Shown here in pieces: positions 15,789 through 23,262 of a DNA stretch of 64,000 nucleotides. The number at the start of each line of letters is the position of its first letter. The first letter of the stretch is position 1. Made by a program: the position numbers and the translations under genes. Under the pieces are notes generated by a model. The model did not search any database and had not been told where the DNA came from. It saw nothing but the letters and a program-made list of their open reading frames with translations. Source of the DNA: Amycolatopsis granulosa (GTDB lineage Bacteria > Actinomycetota > Actinomycetes > Mycobacteriales > Pseudonocardiaceae); NCBI RefSeq assembly GCF_011758745.1, contig NZ_JAANOV010000001.1:496001-560000 (forward strand), in the 5' to 3' direction.

Positions 15789-16155
15789 CCGGCTCATCCG
15801 AGTCATCCACCGCATCCTCGATCTCGGCCCGGCTCCCGCCGGATTCCAGTTCCTCGACCCGGGCACGCAGCTCGCGGTTCTCGTTCTGCAGCCGGGTGGT
15901 GTCGCCGGAGAGCCAGGGGTCGCTCTCCCACCAGTTGATCCCGACTTCCCTGGCGGTCTCCAGGGAGGCGATCACCAGGCGCAGCTTGATGGTCAGCAGC
16001 TCGATGTCGAGCAGGTTGACGCGGATGTCGCCGGCGATCACCAGCCCCTTGTCGAGCACGCGCTCCAGGATGTCGCCGAGGTTGCTGGACTGGTGGTTGC
16101 CGGTGGTGAGCGGGCCGCTCTGTCCCGGCGTGACGGCGGGCTGTCCCGCGACCAT
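15781..16155 (-). CDS. gvpJ: Gas vesicle protein GvpJ (GvpA family with coiled-coil tail)
   Basis: This 124-residue protein has a GvpA-type core 'LGDILERVLDKGLVIAGDIRVNLLDIELLTIKLRLVIASLETAREVGINWWESDPWL' at about 27-83. An acidic C-terminal helix (NENRELRARVEELESGG) of coiled-coil character follows. The WWESDPWL extension after the core is typical of GvpJ rather than the main shell GvpA. I chose the ATG at 16155, one base after the gvpO stop. It should be a minor shell protein capping or nucleating vesicles. Confidence 0.9.
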   Translation of the reverse strand: MVAGQPAVTPGQSGPLTTGNHQSSNLGDILERVLDKGLVIAGDIRVNLLDIELLTIKLRLVIASLETAREVGINWWESDPWLSGDTTRLQNENRELRARVEELESGGSRAEIEDAVDDSDEPDE

Positions 16156-16156
16156 G

Positions 16157-16456
16157 TCAGGACACCCCGCTTCCGCTGCCGGCCCGGCCCCGGGAATAGC
16201 GTTTCGTGCGCCGGTAGGCGAGCAGTTCACCGTCGGCGCCGAGTTCCAGCTCGTAGAGCGCGAGCATGTCGGCCGACGACGGGATGCGCCGGTCCTCCAG
16301 CACCTCGACCTCGACGAGCCAGCCGTCCTCGGTGGGCTCGACCGAGGTGACTACCGCCGGATTACTCGTGATCAACTCGCCGGCGTGGGCCATCGCCCGG
16401 GACGCCGCCTCCCCCGCCGACAGGACGCCGTCACCGGCTTCGTCGCGTGGAGCCAT
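16157..16456 (-). CDS. gvpO: Gas vesicle protein GvpO
   Basis: This 99-residue protein has the GvpO pattern: 'EDGWLVEVEVLEDRRIPSSADMLALYELELGADGELLAYRRTKRYSRG' fills residues 43-92. The 'W.V.VEV.E..RIP...D.LA.YEV..D..G.L..Y.R..RY.R' strand pattern is diagnostic. It is needed for assembly in actinomycetes and haloarchaea, with an unclear mechanism. In Streptomyces gvpO usually opens the cluster; here it lies between gvpG and gvpJ, a rearranged order. Six bases separate it from gvpG. Confidence 0.93.
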   Translation of the reverse strand: MAPRDEAGDGVLSAGEAASRAMAHAGELITSNPAVVTSVEPTEDGWLVEVEVLEDRRIPSSADMLALYELELGADGELLAYRRTKRYSRGRAGSGSGVS

Positions 16457-16462
16457 CGACGG

Positions 16463-16705
16463 TCACCTCTCTTCGCTCGCCTCCGACACGTCCAGCCGCC
16501 GCAGCACCTGTTGCTGGATCGCGGCTTCCTCCTCCGCCGAGATCTCCCCGGCGGCGCGTTTCTCCTCGGCCTCCTCCAGTTCCCGGCGGATCGAAGCCGG
16601 TGCCGCGATCTCCTCGTCGACCCGGCGGCGGATCAGCTCGCCGAGCGAGATCACGCCGCGCACCGGCAGCAACGGCAGGCCGAGGATCCCGGACAGCAGA
16701 CCCAT
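16463..16705 (-). CDS. gvpG: Gas vesicle protein GvpG
   Basis: This 80-residue helical protein starts with the GvpG signature 'GLLSGILGLPLLPVRGVISLGELIRRRVDEE' and continues with a charged helix (IRRELEEAEEKRAAGEIS). GvpG is an accessory protein that associates with GvpF/L and GvpA during assembly. Length is standard. It begins three bases after the gvpF stop. Confidence 0.93.
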   Translation of the reverse strand: MGLLSGILGLPLLPVRGVISLGELIRRRVDEEIAAPASIRRELEEAEEKRAAGEISAEEEAAIQQQVLRRLDVSEASEER

Positions 16706-16708
16706 CGG

Positions 16709-17500
16709 CTACGCCCCCGGCCGCTGCGTGACGACGAAGTCGTACGCCGCGAGCGGCCCGAGCAGGCGCATGTCGACGCGGCCCGACCACTCCTCGGCGA
16801 TGCGGTCGACCACGTCCTCCAGGTCGGACTGCTTCGCGGTCTCGGCGAGACACGCGACGTGCACGGCGTCCTCCTCGTGGGTGGGCTCCCGGACGGCGAT
16901 CTGGGCGCCGAGTTCGGACAGTGCGTCGACCACCTTGGCGGTGTCGGCCTCGCGCCTGGCCGCGATGGCGTTGCCGATCCCCTCGCCCAGCGCCATCCGC
17001 TCGTTGCGGGTGGCCTCCGCCGGCTTGCCCCGGATCGCCTCCCGCAGCTGGGACAACCGTTCGTCGGACTCGAGGATCTCTCGGAGGATGGCCTGCTCCA
17101 CGTAGCGGGCCTTGATGACGTACTCGGCCTTGCCCTCGAGCTGGTCGAGCGCCGCGGCGAAATCGTCGTGGTTTTCCTCCAGCAGTTCCGTGCGCACCGC
17201 GTCCTCGTCGGCGACGACCGCACCGAACCGCAACGGCAGCACCGGCACCTCCGCGGCCGCCGCGTCGAGCAGCGCGGCGTGCGCGGTGAGGTCCTCCGGC
17301 CGCCCGAGCGGCTTGTCGCGCGGGATCTCACTGATCAGGGCGGCGACGCGGTCGTGCTTGACCGCCCTGATCTCGGCCGGCGGGTCGCCCACACCGCGGG
17401 CCTCGGGATCGGTCTCCACGTCCGCGGGCACCATGCCGTACACGTAGACGACCGTCTCCCGGTCCTGCTGCTGCTCCTGGGTCTCCGGCTCGTCGGCCAT
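16709..17500 (-). CDS. gvpF: Gas vesicle protein GvpF (GvpF/L family)
   Basis: This 263-residue GvpF/L protein has 'VVYVYGMVPADVE' at the N-terminus, 'VLPLRFGAVVADEDAVRTELLEENHDDF' in the centre and 'LLGPLAAYDFV' at the end, all family hallmarks. It probably binds GvpA monomers and prevents their aggregation before shell growth. The N-terminal 15 residues are Gln/Glu-rich. It lies immediately downstream of gvpA, two bases apart, as in Streptomyces clusters. Confidence 0.93.
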   Translation of the reverse strand: MADEPETQEQQQDRETVVYVYGMVPADVETDPEARGVGDPPAEIRAVKHDRVAALISEIPRDKPLGRPEDLTAHAALLDAAAAEVPVLPLRFGAVVADEDAVRTELLEENHDDFAAALDQLEGKAEYVIKARYVEQAILREILESDERLSQLREAIRGKPAEATRNERMALGEGIGNAIAARREADTAKVVDALSELGAQIAVREPTHEEDAVHVACLAETAKQSDLEDVVDRIAEEWSGRVDMRLLGPLAAYDFVVTQRPGA

Positions 17501-17502
17501 CG

Positions 17503-17901
17503 TTACGCACCGCCCTTCCGGCGCCCGGCGCGCTCCTGCTGCTGGTCCTCACCGAGGATGTCCCGCAGCTTGTCGCCGGCGGCTTCGAGCGCTCCCCGGG
17601 TCTTCGCCTTCGCGCCACCGGAGGTCACGTCCTCCAGCAGGTCGGGCAGTCCCTTCTGCTCGGTGTCGGAGATCTCGAGCCGGTTGACCGCCTCGGCGAA
17701 CCGCAGGTAGGTGTCCACACTGGCCACCACCACGCGCGCGTCGACGGTCAGCAGCTCGATCCCGACCAGCGACACCCGCACGTAGGCGTCGATGACCAGG
17801 CCCTTGTCCAGGATCGTGTCGATCACGTCGGCGAGGCTGCTGGAGCTGGGCCCGCCCAGACCTCCGCCGCCACCGCCGGACGGCTGAATCGCTGTCGTCA
17901 T
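17503..17901 (-). CDS. gvpA: Major gas vesicle shell protein GvpA
   Basis: This 132-residue protein contains the canonical shell fold at residues 22-80: '[50 protein letters not shown]'. It is longer than the 70-75 residues of cyanobacterial GvpA because of a Gly-rich N-terminal run of six glycines and a charged 50-residue C-terminal tail rich in Lys, Glu and Gln; such tails are usual in actinomycetes. The start overlaps the upstream SRPBCC gene by four bases. It is the likely structural subunit, being the best GvpA match of the three paralogues. Confidence 0.93.
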   Translation of the reverse strand: MTTAIQPSGGGGGGLGGPSSSSLADVIDTILDKGLVIDAYVRVSLVGIELLTVDARVVVASVDTYLRFAEAVNRLEISDTEQKGLPDLLEDVTSGGAKAKTRGALEAAGDKLRDILGEDQQQERAGRRKGGA

Positions 17902-18938
17902 CGCCTGCTGCCCCTCCCCCGGCCGGCCGCCGCGCGCACACGGGGCCGCCGTTCGGGTTGTTCCTCGTCCTCGCCGGCTTCCTCGGGTTCCTCGTCCTCG
18001 GGTTCCTCGTCGCCGGCCTCGTCCTCGTCGCGTCCGCGTTCGTCCTCTTCGGACTCCGGTTCCTCCTCGTCGGTGCCGGGTTCCTCCTCGGTGTCCTGCA
18101 CCTGGCCGTCGCGGATCTCGCCGTGCCAGCCCTCGATGTCGTCGGGGTGCAGCACCGCCTCGGTCATCACGTACCGCTGGAAGTGCTTGAGCTCCAGCCG
18201 CGCACGCCGGCCCTGGGCGCGCCAGATGTTCCCGGTGCGCTCGAACAGGCCCTGCGGGTGGTATTCCAGGACGACCACGACCCGGGTCAGGTCCGGGGTC
18301 AGCTCGTGGAAGGTGACCGCGCCATCGACGTGTCCCTTCGCGCCCTTGGAGCGCCACACGATGCGCTCGTTGGGCACCTGCTCGAGGATCGTGGCCTCCC
18401 AGGTGCGGTGCGACCAGAAGACCTGGGCCTTCCACTCCAGCTTCTCGTCGCTGACCTGCTCGATGTTTTCGACCTTCTTCATGAAGTTCGGGAAGTCGGT
18501 GAAGCGGGTCCACTGGTCGTAGACCAGGTCGATCGGGGCGCCGACGTCGATCTGCTCGACGATGTTGGTGACCTTGATCTTGCCGCGCTTGGCCCCACCG
18601 CCGGTGAGCGCGTCCTTGACCTTGTCCATGACGCCGCTGAGCCCGCCCTTGACGGCGCCCATCATCGCCTGGCCCTTGATACTGGGCTTGCCACCGGTGA
18701 CGGCTTCCAGCAGTCCGCCGCCGCCGCCGTCCCCGCCGCCGGAGGCGTAGTCCTGCAGGCGGCCGGAGGTCGACATGATCTTGTTCGCCAGCGCGGTGGA
18801 CGCGCGGGTGGTCGCGGCTCCGGCCAGCTTGCGCACCGCGTCGCCGAGCTCACCGGACGGTTTGGTCGCGGAGCCGGCCACGTCGGACACCGTGTCGGTG
18901 GCCTTGCCGAGGGTCTTCTTGATCTGGTCGGTGGCCAC
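17898..18938 (-). CDS. SRPBCC-domain gas vesicle cluster protein (GvpZ-like) with acidic tail
   Basis: This 346-residue protein has an N-terminal Ala/Gly-rich helical part (1-110), an SRPBCC/polyketide-cyclase domain at about 120-265 ('[21 protein letters not shown]', '[21 protein letters not shown]'), then about 45 almost purely Glu/Asp residues, and an Arg-rich end. Proteins of this form sit in Streptomyces gas vesicle clusters at the gvpZ position. I chose the GTG at 18938 because GGAGG lies eight bases upstream. The role is unknown; the SRPBCC domain suggests a hydrophobic ligand pocket. Gene order places it first or second in the operon, before gvpA. Confidence 0.8.
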   Translation of the reverse strand: MATDQIKKTLGKATDTVSDVAGSATKPSGELGDAVRKLAGAATTRASTALANKIMSTSGRLQDYASGGGDGGGGGLLEAVTGGKPSIKGQAMMGAVKGGLSGVMDKVKDALTGGGAKRGKIKVTNIVEQIDVGAPIDLVYDQWTRFTDFPNFMKKVENIEQVSDEKLEWKAQVFWSHRTWEATILEQVPNERIVWRSKGAKGHVDGAVTFHELTPDLTRVVVVLEYHPQGLFERTGNIWRAQGRRARLELKHFQRYVMTEAVLHPDDIEGWHGEIRDGQVQDTEEEPGTDEEEPESEEDERGRDEDEAGDEEPEDEEPEEAGEDEEQPERRPRVRAAAGRGRGSRR

Positions 18939-18943
18939 GGGAC

Positions 18944-19540
18944 TCACCTCCGGGCCCGGCGGACCGGGGTGCGGCCGGTGGCCGCCCGGGTGCTGCGGCG
19001 TGCCCGCGCGGGCGCGGGCTGGGAGCCCTCGTCCTCATCGCCGCCCGCGCGCCGGCGGGTGGCGGTGCGGCGTGCCCGGGCCGGCCGTTGCGGCTCCTCC
19101 TCGTCCTCCTCCGGTTCTTCCGCGGACTCTTCTTCGGGCTCTTCGGACTCTCCGGTGTCGACGTCGGCGGACCGGTCCTCGGCCTCGCCGGTCTCGTCCG
19201 GTTCCTCATCCGATTCCGCGTCGCTGCGCTCCGAGCGGGACGAGGACTTACCGCCCTCCTGGAGCCGCTCGGTGAGGGACTCGATCCGCTGGGACGCCGC
19301 CGCCACCGCGGCCGCCTTCGCCGCGTTCATCAGCTGGTCGCGGGCGACGCCGGTCAGTTGTGAAAGCTCCGGCGTGTCGCCGAGCTTGCTGAGGCCCTGT
19401 TGCAGCAGTTTCCCAGGCGTGACACCGGTCTTGCCGGTCGCGCCCGCGGCCGCGATCATCAGCGCCAGGCGCATCTTCTTGCTGCGTCCCAGCAGATAAC
19501 CGAGCCCGACACCGGCGGCGACACGTGCTCCTGCCTTCAT
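18944..19540 (-). CDS. Gas vesicle cluster protein with acidic and basic tail (GvpY-like by position)
   Basis: This 198-residue protein opens with 'MKAGARVAAGVGLGYLLGRSKKMRLALMIAAAG', a glycine-zipper-like membrane or membrane-associating segment. A helical region with 'GVTPGKLLQQGLSKL' follows, then a long Glu/Asp stretch, and finally an Arg/Ala-rich basic end. The same acidic-then-basic tail occurs in the next gene. AGGAGG sits seven bases before the ATG. It is the first gene of the operon behind the sigma-B-like promoter. It corresponds by place to gvpY of Streptomyces; I do not recognise a defined domain. Confidence 0.65.
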   Translation of the reverse strand: MKAGARVAAGVGLGYLLGRSKKMRLALMIAAAGATGKTGVTPGKLLQQGLSKLGDTPELSQLTGVARDQLMNAAKAAAVAAASQRIESLTERLQEGGKSSSRSERSDAESDEEPDETGEAEDRSADVDTGESEEPEEESAEEPEEDEEEPQRPARARRTATRRRAGGDEDEGSQPAPARARRSTRAATGRTPVRRARR

Positions 19541-19593
19541 TCGTTGTCCTCCTGACTCAGGCGATTGGCGATGCCGACAACCCACGCGCCACC

Positions 19594-19610
19594 CCCCGAA
19601 CATCTCGGGG
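19594..19610 (-). other. Small hairpin in the gas vesicle 5' leader
   Basis: CCCCGA-ACATC-TCGGGG forms a 6-bp stem with a 5-base loop, between the likely promoter and the first gene, about 55 bases before the ATG. It could stabilise the leader or slow initiation. Nothing links it to a known riboswitch. Confidence 0.35.
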
Positions 19611-19635
19611 CGAGCAGGATGTACCGCCCGAGGAC

Positions 19636-19662
19636 CTACCCCATCGGGTGACACGGAAAACC
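19636..19662 (-). promoter_or_regulatory. Sigma-B-like promoter of the gas vesicle operon
   Basis: Reading leftwards, GGTTTT (19657-19662), 15 bases, then GGGTAG (19636-19641) fits the actinobacterial sigma-B/sigma-H group consensus GNNT-N14-16-GGGTAY except for the last base. It starts a leader of about 90 bases before the first gene. This would place gas vesicle genes under general or osmotic stress control, as proposed in Streptomyces. Untested here. Confidence 0.5.
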
Positions 19663-19804
19663 GTGCGGTCGCGAGAAAAATCAATTTCCGCGGTGCGGCG
19701 GCAGATCGAAACGCACTAACCGGGACAACGCAATTTTCGGTGACCGGGTAATTACTACTATCGCGTCAAAACAATGTTCAGCCAATTGAATACAACGCTG
19801 TCCG
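19663..19804. other. AT-enriched intergenic segment beside the gas vesicle operon
   Basis: This 142-base stretch is the most AT-rich in the first 20 kb, with runs such as GAGAAAAATCAATTT, GGTAATTACTACTATCG and CAAAACAATGTTCAGCC. It carries no gene. It may hold extra promoter or nucleoid-protein binding sites for the gas vesicle operon, or lie in the 3' end of the ArsR-SRPBCC transcript. Confidence 0.4.
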
Positions 19805-20584
19805 TTATTCCGCGCCGCTCATCTCCCAGGGCGCCTGCGGCAGTACGTCACCGGTTTCCAGCAGGGACTTCAGGTTCGCCAGCACCGCGGGCCAGCCCTG
19901 CGCGATCCCGTCGCGCATCGCCGCGTCCGGCAGCTTCTCGTGGGTCACGGTGAGCCGGACGATGTCCCGGTGCGGCTCGACGAGGAAGGTCACCACCGAC
20001 GGCTCCCGCGACCGGTCCGGCGTGTCGTCGAAGGTGACCACGAGCCGCGTCGGCGGCTCGGACTCCAGCACGGTGCCGGCCACGTCGACGGCGCCCGACC
20101 CGTCCACCCGCCGGTGCTCCCAGCTCGAGCCCGGCCGCCAGTCCGAGACGTTGGCGTGCCCCCAGTACCGGGCGGTCACATCGGCGTCGGTCAGCGCGGC
20201 CCAGACCTGCTCCGCGCTGGCGCGGATGTAGGTGACGTACACGTAGTCGGGGACTGTCATGGCGTACTCCTCTGCCTGGTTCTTGATGGCCGTGAGCGTG
20301 CGCAACCGGGGCCGGTCGAACCCGGCGATCCAGCGCTGCTCGATCTCGTGGATCGGAGCCGGGTTGAGGTAGTGCAGCCGTTCCCGCCCGCGGCGCACGA
20401 CGGTCACGAGCCCGGCCCGCACCAGCACGTCGAGGTGCTGGGTGGCCGACTGCCGGGCCATGTCCAGGCGGTCGCACACCTGGCGCAGCGTCTGGCCGTT
20501 CTGCTCGCGCAGCCGGTCGAGCAGCAGCCGCCGGGTCGGATCGGCCAGCGCCTTGAACACCGCGTCCATCGCTTCCCCGCTCAC
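19805..20584 (-). CDS. ArsR-type regulator fused to an SRPBCC (AHSA1) domain
   Basis: This 259-residue protein has an ArsR winged helix in residues 6-100 ('FKALADPTRRLLLDRLREQNGQTLRQVCDRLDMARQSATQHLDVLVRAGLV'), then an AHSA1/SRPBCC domain from about 108 ('YVYVTYIRASAEQVWAALTDADVTARYWGH'). Such fusions are known in actinobacteria and presumably sense a hydrophobic ligand with the SRPBCC pocket. No metal-binding cysteines of metalloregulatory ArsR are visible. The GTG overlaps the MFS stop by four bases, so it is co-translated with the pump; an ATG at 20569 is an alternative start. Confidence 0.88.
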   Translation of the reverse strand: MSGEAMDAVFKALADPTRRLLLDRLREQNGQTLRQVCDRLDMARQSATQHLDVLVRAGLVTVVRRGRERLHYLNPAPIHEIEQRWIAGFDRPRLRTLTAIKNQAEEYAMTVPDYVYVTYIRASAEQVWAALTDADVTARYWGHANVSDWRPGSSWEHRRVDGSGAVDVAGTVLESEPPTRLVVTFDDTPDRSREPSVVTFLVEPHRDIVRLTVTHEKLPDAAMRDGIAQGWPAVLANLKSLLETGDVLPQAPWEMSGAE

Positions 20585-21822
20585 CCGGCAATTATGCAGT
20601 CATTTACCTGCCTATCGTCAAGGGCTTCCCGCGACGGCAGCAGGAGCGGCGTCGCGAGCAGCAGCACGCCGGCCAGGGCGAGCGCGGCGCGCACGCCGGT
20701 GACCTGCGCCAGCAGGCCCCACAGCAGCGTGGTCAGCGCGATGCCGATGCTCGTGCCGACCGACCACGCCGTGAGCAGCCGCGCGTGCCGCGCGGGATCG
20801 GCGACGGTGAGCCGGTACGCCGCGAGGACCGGGTTGAACAGGCTCATGCACACGATCAGCGCGAACTGGGTGCTCATCACGAGCACCAGCCCGGCAGGCC
20901 CCGGCTGGACGAACGCGAGCCCGAGCGGCCAGCAGACCCGGAGCGCGCCGAACACCCGCAGCACCCTGCCGTCGCCGCAGCGGATGGCGACCCGGCGCGC
21001 CAGCCGCGACCCGATCAGTCCACCCAGGCACGGCACCGCGAACGCGAGCCCGTACTGCCAGGCGGGGAACCCCAGCCGGCCGAGCATGAGCACCGACGCG
21101 AGCGGTTCCCCGGCCATGATCAGCGCGTGGACCGCCACGACGTTGACGAACAGCCGGCGCAGTGCGCGGTGCCCGAAGAGGTAGTGCCAGCCCTCGGCGA
21201 AGTCGCGCCACCGCCGCGGGCCGGCCCGATCCGGCCGCCGCCGTTCCGGCTGCCGGATCGAGGCGATGCCGAGCGCCGACAGCAGGTAGCTCAGCGCGTC
21301 CGCGAGCACCGTGGTCACCGGGCCGAACAGGCCGATCGCGGCGCCGCCCAGGGGCGGGCCGACGACGGTGGCCGACCACGTGGTGGACTCGAACCGGCTG
21401 CTCGCGACCAGCAGCGCGTCCGCGGGCACCAGGCTCCTCAGGTGAGCGCCACCGGCCGCGGTGAACGCGATCTTCGCCGCCCCGGACACCACGGCCACCA
21501 CCAGCATCTGCGGGAAGGACAACACCCCCAGCCCGTAGGCCAGCGGGACCGACCCGAGCGCGGCGAACCGGACCACGTCCATGGCGATCATGACGGGGCG
21601 CTTGGCGCGGAACTCCATCCACGGCCCGAGCGGGACGGCCAGCAGCGCACCGATCGCCAGACCGGACGCCGACAGTGCCGCCACCCCGGCCGGACCGGCG
21701 TGCAGTACCTGGATGGCGATCACCGAGAACGCCCCGAACCCCAAGCCCGTCCCGTAGGCACTGACCGCGTACGCCGCCCACAACCATCCGAAGGACCGCC
21801 CCAGCCTCACCCTGTTCCGCAT
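20581..21822 (-). CDS. MFS transporter (MFS_3 / EntS-like)
   Basis: This 413-residue, about 12-helix transporter starts with 'RLGRSFGWLWAAYAVSAYGTGLGFGAFSVIAIQVL' and has 'GPWMEFRAKRPVMIAMDVVR', a motif A variant, and 'VGPPLGGAAIGLFGPVTTVLADALSYLLSALGI' in the central part. These are features of the MFS_3 group that includes enterobactin and macrolide exporters. A small-molecule exporter is likely, the substrate being unknown. The ATG gives the short cytoplasmic N-terminus expected. It is followed by the ArsR-SRPBCC regulator in the same operon and is divergent from a LysR gene. Confidence 0.87.
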   Translation of the reverse strand: MRNRVRLGRSFGWLWAAYAVSAYGTGLGFGAFSVIAIQVLHAGPAGVAALSASGLAIGALLAVPLGPWMEFRAKRPVMIAMDVVRFAALGSVPLAYGLGVLSFPQMLVVAVVSGAAKIAFTAAGGAHLRSLVPADALLVASSRFESTTWSATVVGPPLGGAAIGLFGPVTTVLADALSYLLSALGIASIRQPERRRPDRAGPRRWRDFAEGWHYLFGHRALRRLFVNVVAVHALIMAGEPLASVLMLGRLGFPAWQYGLAFAVPCLGGLIGSRLARRVAIRCGDGRVLRVFGALRVCWPLGLAFVQPGPAGLVLVMSTQFALIVCMSLFNPVLAAYRLTVADPARHARLLTAWSVGTSIGIALTTLLWGLLAQVTGVRAALALAGVLLLATPLLLPSREALDDRQVNDCIIAG

Positions 21823-21844
21823 GGCGACAGGACAGCCGGTCGGG

Positions 21845-21896
21845 TGGTGGCGCCACCAACAACGGATCGGGCGGCGTGTCACAACTTCCGGTTGTG
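21845..21896. promoter_or_regulatory. Two palindromes between the MFS and LysR genes
   Basis: TGGTGGCGCCACCA (21845-21858) is a perfect 14-bp palindrome. CACAAC-TTCCG-GTTGTG (21880-21896) is an inverted repeat with 6-bp arms, 18 bases before the LysR GTG. LysR proteins usually bind such sites near their own promoter. Which site belongs to which regulator is not clear. Confidence 0.5.
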
Positions 21897-21913
21897 CCAG
21901 TAGGTTTCCTCCC

Positions 21914-22840
21914 GTGGATCTCGATGCGATGCGCACCTTCGTCGCCGTCGCCGAGGCGGGCCAGTTCCAGGCCGCCGCCGACGAGCTGGAGGTCACCCAG
22001 CAGGCCGCCTCGAAACGGGTGGCGGCGCTGGAGCGGGATCTCGGGGTGCGGTTGTTCGCGCGCCTGGCGCGGGGGGTGCGGCTCACGGTGGACGGGCAGG
22101 CGCTGCTGCCGCACGCCCGCGAACTGCTGCGCGCAGCCGAACGGGTGCGGGCAGCGGTCACCCCGGGCCGCCGGGCCCTGCGCGTCGACGTGGTCGGCAA
22201 GCGCATCGCCCCCGCGAGCGCGCTGCACGACTTCTACCGGCAGCGCCCCGGCATCGAACTCGACGTGGTCACCCTCGCCCACGCCGACGCCGCGGCCGCG
22301 CTGGCCGAGGTCGCCGCCGGTGCCGTGGACGCCACGTTCCGGTCGTTGCGCGAGATCGACCCGCCGCGCGGGCTCCGGGCGTCCCGGGTGATCGACGACC
22401 GGCACGAGTTGCTGGTCGGGCCCCGGCATCCGCTGGCCGGCGCCGGGTCGGTACGGCCGGCGGACCTGGCCCCGCACCCGATCTGGATGCCGGGCGTGAC
22501 CGACCCGGAGCCGCTGGGTTACTACGCCGAGCTGGCCGCCGCGTTCGGGCTCCGCATCGACACGTCCGGGCCGAGTTTCGGGGTGGAGGCGATGCTCGCC
22601 GAGATCGCCGGCTCGGCGCGGCTGGCCACCTTCGTCGGCGCGGGCACGCGGTACCTGTGGCCGGAAAGCTACGACCTCCGCCGGATCCCCATCGCCGGCC
22701 CGGCGCCGGTGTACCCGCTCAAGGTGATCTGGCGGGCGGACAACCGGCACCCCGTGCTCGCCGATTTCCTGGACTTCCTGCACACCCGCCACCGCAGCGC
22801 CCCGCCCGGTGAGGTGTGGACCCCCGCCTGGGCCGGCTGA
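21914..22840 (+). CDS. LysR-family transcriptional regulator
   Basis: This 308-residue LysR protein has the N-terminal helix-turn-helix 'LDAMRTFVAVAEAGQFQAAADELEVTQQAASKRVAALERDLGVRLFARLARGVRLT' and a two-lobe effector domain from about residue 90. The GTG at 21914 gives the canonical VDLDAMRTF start. It is divergent from the MFS gene and probably controls it, sharing the palindromic intergenic region. The inducer is unknown. It ends 12 bases from the convergent YjbR gene. Confidence 0.9.
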   Translation: MDLDAMRTFVAVAEAGQFQAAADELEVTQQAASKRVAALERDLGVRLFARLARGVRLTVDGQALLPHARELLRAAERVRAAVTPGRRALRVDVVGKRIAPASALHDFYRQRPGIELDVVTLAHADAAAALAEVAAGAVDATFRSLREIDPPRGLRASRVIDDRHELLVGPRHPLAGAGSVRPADLAPHPIWMPGVTDPEPLGYYAELAAAFGLRIDTSGPSFGVEAMLAEIAGSARLATFVGAGTRYLWPESYDLRRIPIAGPAPVYPLKVIWRADNRHPVLADFLDFLHTRHRSAPPGEVWTPAWAG

Positions 22841-22852
22841 GCCCCCGCTCCG

Positions 22853-23197
22853 CTACCCGGGCAGCGACTGCTCCGCGGCCAGCTCCTCCGGCGCGGACAG
22901 CCGCCACGCCTCGTAGACCAGCTCGGCGAGCTCGTCGGCGTCGATGCCGGCCAGGTGGACCACGACCCAGCCGAACCCGCCCGCGGTGAACTGCTCCTCG
23001 AACACCTCCGGCCGCTCCGCGACGAGCGCCTGCTGCTCGAGCAGGGTCTGTTTGAGCCCGGCCGTGTGCGTCCGCGGCCAGTAGTAGCCGAACCGCTTGC
23101 CGCGCACGCTGAACGACGTGTACTCGCCGCCCTGCGCGCGCTGCACCTCCGCCAGTGCCGCCACCATCCGGTGGAACTCCTCGCTGTCCACGCTCAT
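22853..23197 (-). CDS. MmcQ/YjbR-family protein
   Basis: This 114-residue protein matches the MmcQ/YjbR fold. 'EFHRMVAALAEVQRA', 'SFSVRGKRFGYYWP', 'LKQTLLEQQALVAERPEVFEEQFTAGGFGWVVVHLAGIDADELAELVYEAWRL' is the usual order, with the conserved 'F.V.GK.F' and 'GW..V.L'. The family has a CyaY/MotA-like DNA-binding-type fold, but its role is unclear. I chose the ATG at 23197, five bases after GGGGG; an ATG two codons earlier is possible. Confidence 0.85.
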   Translation of the reverse strand: MSVDSEEFHRMVAALAEVQRAQGGEYTSFSVRGKRFGYYWPRTHTAGLKQTLLEQQALVAERPEVFEEQFTAGGFGWVVVHLAGIDADELAELVYEAWRLSAPEELAAEQSLPG

Positions 23198-23262
23198 CCG
23201 CACCCCCGCTGTCCGGCCTCAGCCTAGCCACCGGGTACGACACTCCCGGTGCGCCGGCGGCT

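Noticed and set aside
19663-19804. AT-enriched gap considered as a replication origin or attachment site
   Set aside because: No DnaA boxes, no direct att-type repeats and no integrase or tRNA are visible; promoter function for the adjacent operon is enough to explain it.
20618-22792. A 724-codon minus-strand frame over the MFS and LysR genes
   Set aside because: It lies antisense to a clear LysR protein and out of frame with a clear MFS protein; it has no recognisable domain.
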